From Betaproteobacteria bacterium (GTDB taxonomy: Bacteria; Pseudomonadota; Gammaproteobacteria; Burkholderiales; Rhodocyclaceae), in NCBI GenBank assembly GCA_009781085.1, contig WQYV01000011.1, positions 1 through 45,207 on the forward strand: a stretch of DNA of 45,207 nucleotides, given 5' to 3'. Both the position numbers and the translations under genes were made by a program. This document shows, piece after piece, positions 42,665-45,207 of this stretch. The notes under the pieces were generated by a model. It was not told the DNA's origin. It searched no databases and saw only the letters and a list, made by a program, of their open reading frames with translations. Each line of letters starts with the position of its first letter. The first letter of the stretch is position 1.

Positions 42665-42724
42665 TCAAAAACACCTTTTCCTTTTAAAAATCATTAAGGT
42701 AGGTAAAACTTTACGGCTTTGCAT

Positions 42725-42742
42725 GTGGTACTTCGTGGTACT
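42725..42742 (+). repeat. Tandem GTGGTACT repeat downstream of tRNA-Arg
   Basis: Two identical 8-base copies at 42725-42732 and 42735-42742, with a 10-base period of one helical turn, between the tRNA and the integrase fragment. Arm-type integrase or excisionase sites have this arrangement, but no protein is known to bind here. Confidence 0.35.
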
Positions 42743-42747
42743 CTGCA

Positions 42748-43020
42748 ATGCGTTTGCACATTTCTCCTTTTATTGTAGTGGCTGTAAAGATAAAGTATTG
42801 CTTCTGCCGTAAGGATATAGACACGTATTACTGGCAGCGCCAAATTCCAGAACGTCACCGTTCGCGCTACCAGGGCAACGCCCCCCTGAAGCAAAACCTA
42901 CACACCAATGACCAAGCTGTAGCTGCAAAAAAGGCTGCAAAGCTGAATGCAGAGATTGCAGCGGAGTGGCGGACGATGGAAACCGACCCCACCTTTACGC
43001 CCAGTCAGGTACCCGCTACT
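42748..43020 (+). pseudogene. Truncated phage-type integrase, N-terminal domain
   Basis: The frame from the ATG at 42748 reads KIKYCFCRKDIDTYYWQRQI, then PERHRSRYQGNAPLKQNLHT and AKLNAEIAAEWRTMETDP. A Tyr/Trp-x-R-R/Q-I-P start, a basic patch, then a helix of AAKLNAEIAAEW type is the N-terminal DNA-binding module (DUF6538-like) found in many tyrosine integrases encoded next to their tRNA target. The SAM-like and catalytic domains are missing: after about 43020 the frame runs into the ribF promoter and gene. The integrase points away from the tRNA, the normal arrangement for islands. It differs in sequence from the minus-strand integrase remnant. Confidence 0.65.
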
Positions 43021-43055
43021 TGGAGGCAGGCTCCACCAGTGCCCCCCGTTGCCAG

Positions 43056-43061
43056 TATAAT
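43056..43061 (+). promoter_or_regulatory. Consensus -10 box upstream of ribF
   Basis: TATAAT lies 20 bases before the ribF ATG. No good -35 hexamer occurs 16-18 bases upstream (CCACCA at 43033). The short leader leaves little room for a ribosome site. The decay of the integrase may have created or reshaped this promoter. Confidence 0.4.
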
Positions 43062-43081
43062 TTGTCTTTTTCCCTGCGATC

Positions 43082-44044
43082 ATGCGGCTTTTTCGCGGTT
43101 TTCATGCTCCCGCTGGACAGCCTTGCGTACTTACCGTTGGCAACTTCGATGGTCTGCACCTTGGGCATCAGGCGCTGTTGAGTTTGCTCGCCAACAGGGC
43201 GGGCGAACGGGGGTTGCCTGCGTCGGTATTGACGTTTGAGCCGCATCCGCGTGAGTTTTTTTCTCCCTTTGAAGCACCTGCGCGCCTAACATCGCTACGT
43301 GAAAAGCTGCTGCTGCTCGGCGATAACGGCGTCGATCACGCACATGTGCAACAGTTCAACAACCGTTTTTCCAGCTTGAGCGCGGAAGAGTTCATCCAGT
43401 CCGTGCTGGTGCATGGCCTAAAAGTGCGCCACTTGCTCATCGGTGACGATTTCCGTTTCGGCAAGCGCCGCAATGGAGATTTCGTCCTATTGCAGGCGGC
43501 AGGGAGCACATATGGCTTCAAGGTGGAGGCTATGCCTACCTTGTCTATTGCGGGCGAGCGAGCGTCGAGTTCTGCCGTGCGCGAGGCGCTTACGGCGGGC
43601 GACTTCGACCACGCGGCGCGCTTGCTCGGACGGTCTTACAGCATTGCCGGACAGGTGGCGCATGGCAGTCAACTTGGAAGGCAGATTGGCTTTCCAACGC
43701 TCAATATCACACTCAGGCATCGACGTTCTGCCCTCTCGGGCGTGTTCACGGTGGAAGTTGAAGGGTTGTCCGATCTGCGAATCTGGGGCGTGGCCAATGT
43801 TGGTACGCGTCCCACTGTGGACAATAGCCCGCAGGCTCGGTTGGAAGTCCACCTGCTCGACTGGTCGGGCGAGTGCTACGGCGCACACCTGCGGGTACAT
43901 TTTTTTCACAAACTGCGCGATGAATTCCGCTTCCCGTCAATCGATGCGCTCAAGGCGCAGATCGGGCTGGACGTGCAGGCGGCGCGCAGTTGGTTTTTCC
44001 AGCGCGGCTGGTTCTCCCCACATCCGGATACCCCACGCGGCTGA
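43082..44044 (+). CDS. ribF: Bifunctional riboflavin kinase/FAD synthetase
   Basis: A 320-residue enzyme that makes FMN from riboflavin and then FAD. The N-terminal adenylyltransferase domain has TVGNFDGLHLGHQ (18-30, the G-x-F-D-G-x-H-x-G-H nucleotidyl motif), FEPHPREFF, and SSSAVREALTAGD with the ISSTxxR-like loop. The C-terminal kinase domain has LGRQIGFPTLNI, GVFTVEVEG, GVANVGTRPT and a final FHKLRDEFRF. The start ATG at 43082 gives the usual beta-proteobacterial N-terminus (MRLFRGFHAPAG). No clear Shine-Dalgarno sequence is seen. ileS begins 21 bases after the stop, the conserved ribF-ileS order. The usual upstream neighbour (often murJ or rpsT) is replaced by the integrated relic. Confidence 0.95.
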   Translation: MRLFRGFHAPAGQPCVLTVGNFDGLHLGHQALLSLLANRAGERGLPASVLTFEPHPREFFSPFEAPARLTSLREKLLLLGDNGVDHAHVQQFNNRFSSLSAEEFIQSVLVHGLKVRHLLIGDDFRFGKRRNGDFVLLQAAGSTYGFKVEAMPTLSIAGERASSSAVREALTAGDFDHAARLLGRSYSIAGQVAHGSQLGRQIGFPTLNITLRHRRSALSGVFTVEVEGLSDLRIWGVANVGTRPTVDNSPQARLEVHLLDWSGECYGAHLRVHFFHKLRDEFRFPSIDALKAQIGLDVQAARSWFFQRGWFSPHPDTPRG

Positions 44045-44065
44045 AACGTTCAGAATTGGATTGTC

Positions 44066-45207
44066 ATGACCACTGATTACAGAAAAACCCTCAACTTACC
44101 CGATACGCCATTCCCGATGCGCGGCGATCTGCCTAAGCGTGAACCGGCCTGGATTGCTGAATGGCAGCGGAAAAACCTCTATCAGAAAATCCGCGAGGCA
44201 AGTAAAGGGCGTCCCTGCTTCCTCCTGCACGACGGCCCGCCTTATGCCAACGGCAGCTTGCATCTTGGGCATGCATTGAACAAAATTCTGAAGGACATCA
44301 TCGTCCGCGCCAAAACGCTGGATGGGTTCGACGCGCCTTATGTGCCGGGTTGGGATTGCCACGGGCTGCCGATCGAGCACAAGGTAGAAACCACCCACGG
44401 CAAGCACCTGCCCCCTGCCAGGACACGGGAGTTGTGCCGCGAGTACGCGGCAGGACAGGTGGAACTCCAGAAGGTTGATTTCATCCGCCTCGGGGTGCTC
44501 GGTGACTGGGACAACCCCTACCTGACGATGGACTTCGCCAATGAGGCGGGTGAGATCCGTGCGCTCGCCGAAATGGTAAAACACGGTTATGTATTCAAGG
44601 GGTTGAAGCCGGTGAATTGGTGCTTCGACTGCGGCTCGGCGCTGGCCGAAGCAGAAGTGGAATACGCCGATAAAACCTCGCCCGCCATCGACGTGGCCTT
44701 TCCGGTAAGTGAGAACCATGCAGCCCGGCTCGCGGCGGCATTCGGCCTTCCCCGCCTGGAAAAACCCGCTGCCGCCGTCATCTGGACGACGACGCCCTGG
44801 ACGATTCCCGCCAATCAGGCGCTCAACGTCCATCCCGACTTCGATTACGTGCTGGTGGACGTGGGCGAGCGGCTGCTCGTGCTGGCGCGTGAGTTGAGTG
44901 AATCGGCGCTCACGCGCTACGGACTTGATGGCACGGTCGTCGCCTCCGCCAAAGGCGCGGCGCTCGACCAGATCGCGTTCCGTCACCCGTTCTTTGACCG
45001 TCCTTCGCCGGTGTTCCTCGCCAATTACGTGGGGATCGACACCGGGACGGGCATCGTGCATTCGGCCCCGGCACATGGCGTAGATGACTTCAATTCGTGG
45101 CTCGCCTACGGGCGCGGCAGCGATGAAATCCTTTCCATCGTCCAGGGCGACGGTCATTTTGCCGCCGACCTGCCGTTCTTTGGCGGCATGGACATCTGGA
45201 AAGCCAA
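44066..45207 (+). CDS. ileS: Isoleucyl-tRNA synthetase, 5' part
   Basis: The first 380 codons of an isoleucyl-tRNA synthetase, running off the window edge; the full enzyme would be about 930-960 residues. It starts [20 protein letters not shown], the standard IleRS opening. The class I HIGH motif is HLGH at 66-69 in [20 protein letters not shown], followed by [16 protein letters not shown]. The beginning of the CP1 editing domain is included ([10 protein letters not shown] and the [11 protein letters not shown] editing motif near 332-342). It charges tRNA-Ile, including the CAU tRNA encoded at 20048 after lysidine modification. The stretch is free of stops to the last base. It is co-oriented with ribF and probably co-transcribed. 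Confidence 0.96.
   Translation, partial: MTTDYRKTLNLPDTPFPMRGDLPKREPAWIAEWQRKNLYQKIREASKGRPCFLLHDGPPYANGSLHLGHALNKILKDIIVRAKTLDGFDAPYVPGWDCHGLPIEHKVETTHGKHLPPARTRELCREYAAGQVELQKVDFIRLGVLGDWDNPYLTMDFANEAGEIRALAEMVKHGYVFKGLKPVNWCFDCGSALAEAEVEYADKTSPAIDVAFPVSENHAARLAAAFGLPRLEKPAAAVIWTTTPWTIPANQALNVHPDFDYVLVDVGERLLVLARELSESALTRYGLDGTVVASAKGAALDQIAFRHPFFDRPSPVFLANYVGIDTGTGIVHSAPAHGVDDFNSWLAYGRGSDEILSIVQGDGHFAADLPFFGGMDIWKA

Noticed and set aside
44096-45157. Minus-strand frame of 353 codons over ileS
   Set aside because: The plus strand encodes a textbook IleRS N-terminus; the antisense frame is a shadow.

Overview
The window looks like a chromosomal segment of a betaproteobacterium. Rhodocyclales or a close relative is my best guess, inferred from gene order and protein style rather than from any search. 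Supporting signs are the leuS-lptE-holA-proA order, rpsU-dnaG-rpoD followed by a tRNA, a short H-NS-family protein of the type common in beta-proteobacteria, and moderately GC-rich coding DNA. There is no rRNA and no CRISPR array. Most genes are core housekeeping. The accessory interest lies in the junctions, one high-GC cluster and one relic of integrated DNA.

Positions 1-6040: the end of an RcnB-like protein, an MsbA-type ABC exporter (minus strand), a lower-GC metallophosphoesterase, a broken DUF2007-type gene, and a UvrD helicase (minus strand). A very AT-rich stretch follows, and then a probable small RNA that ends in a clear intrinsic terminator.

Positions 6061-20169: leuS, lptE, holA, proA and xerD in a tight forward run; an H-NS-like gene; folB and tsaD on the minus strand with plsY between them; then the macromolecular-synthesis operon rpsU-dnaG-rpoD with a textbook sigma-70 promoter. 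It closes with tRNA-Ile(CAU), whose CCA end runs into a perfect 21-bp hairpin.

Positions 20170-34224: an SDR oxidoreductase, an unknown small protein, an NfsB-type nitroreductase, and an MdtABC-type RND efflux operon with its outer-membrane factor. The efflux operon is interrupted twice, by a low-GC DUF3617-like exported protein between the two pump genes and by an AroP-type amino-acid permease before the outer-membrane factor.

Positions 34225-40468: a chemotaxis receptor (minus strand), then four forward genes: a PAP2 phosphatase, a YbhN/AglD-type membrane protein, a GT2 polyprenyl-phosphate glycosyltransferase and a GT39/ArnT-like transferase. They overlap by 4 bp at each junction and are distinctly GC-rich. 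Together they look like a self-contained pathway that loads a sugar on undecaprenyl phosphate, flips it, transfers it to an envelope acceptor and recycles the carrier.

Positions 40469-45207: an exonuclease III gene, then a graveyard of mobile DNA around an intact tRNA-Arg(CCU): an IS5-type transposase tail, a frameshifted integrase on the minus strand and the N-terminal piece of a different integrase on the plus strand. The window ends with ribF and the first 380 codons of ileS.
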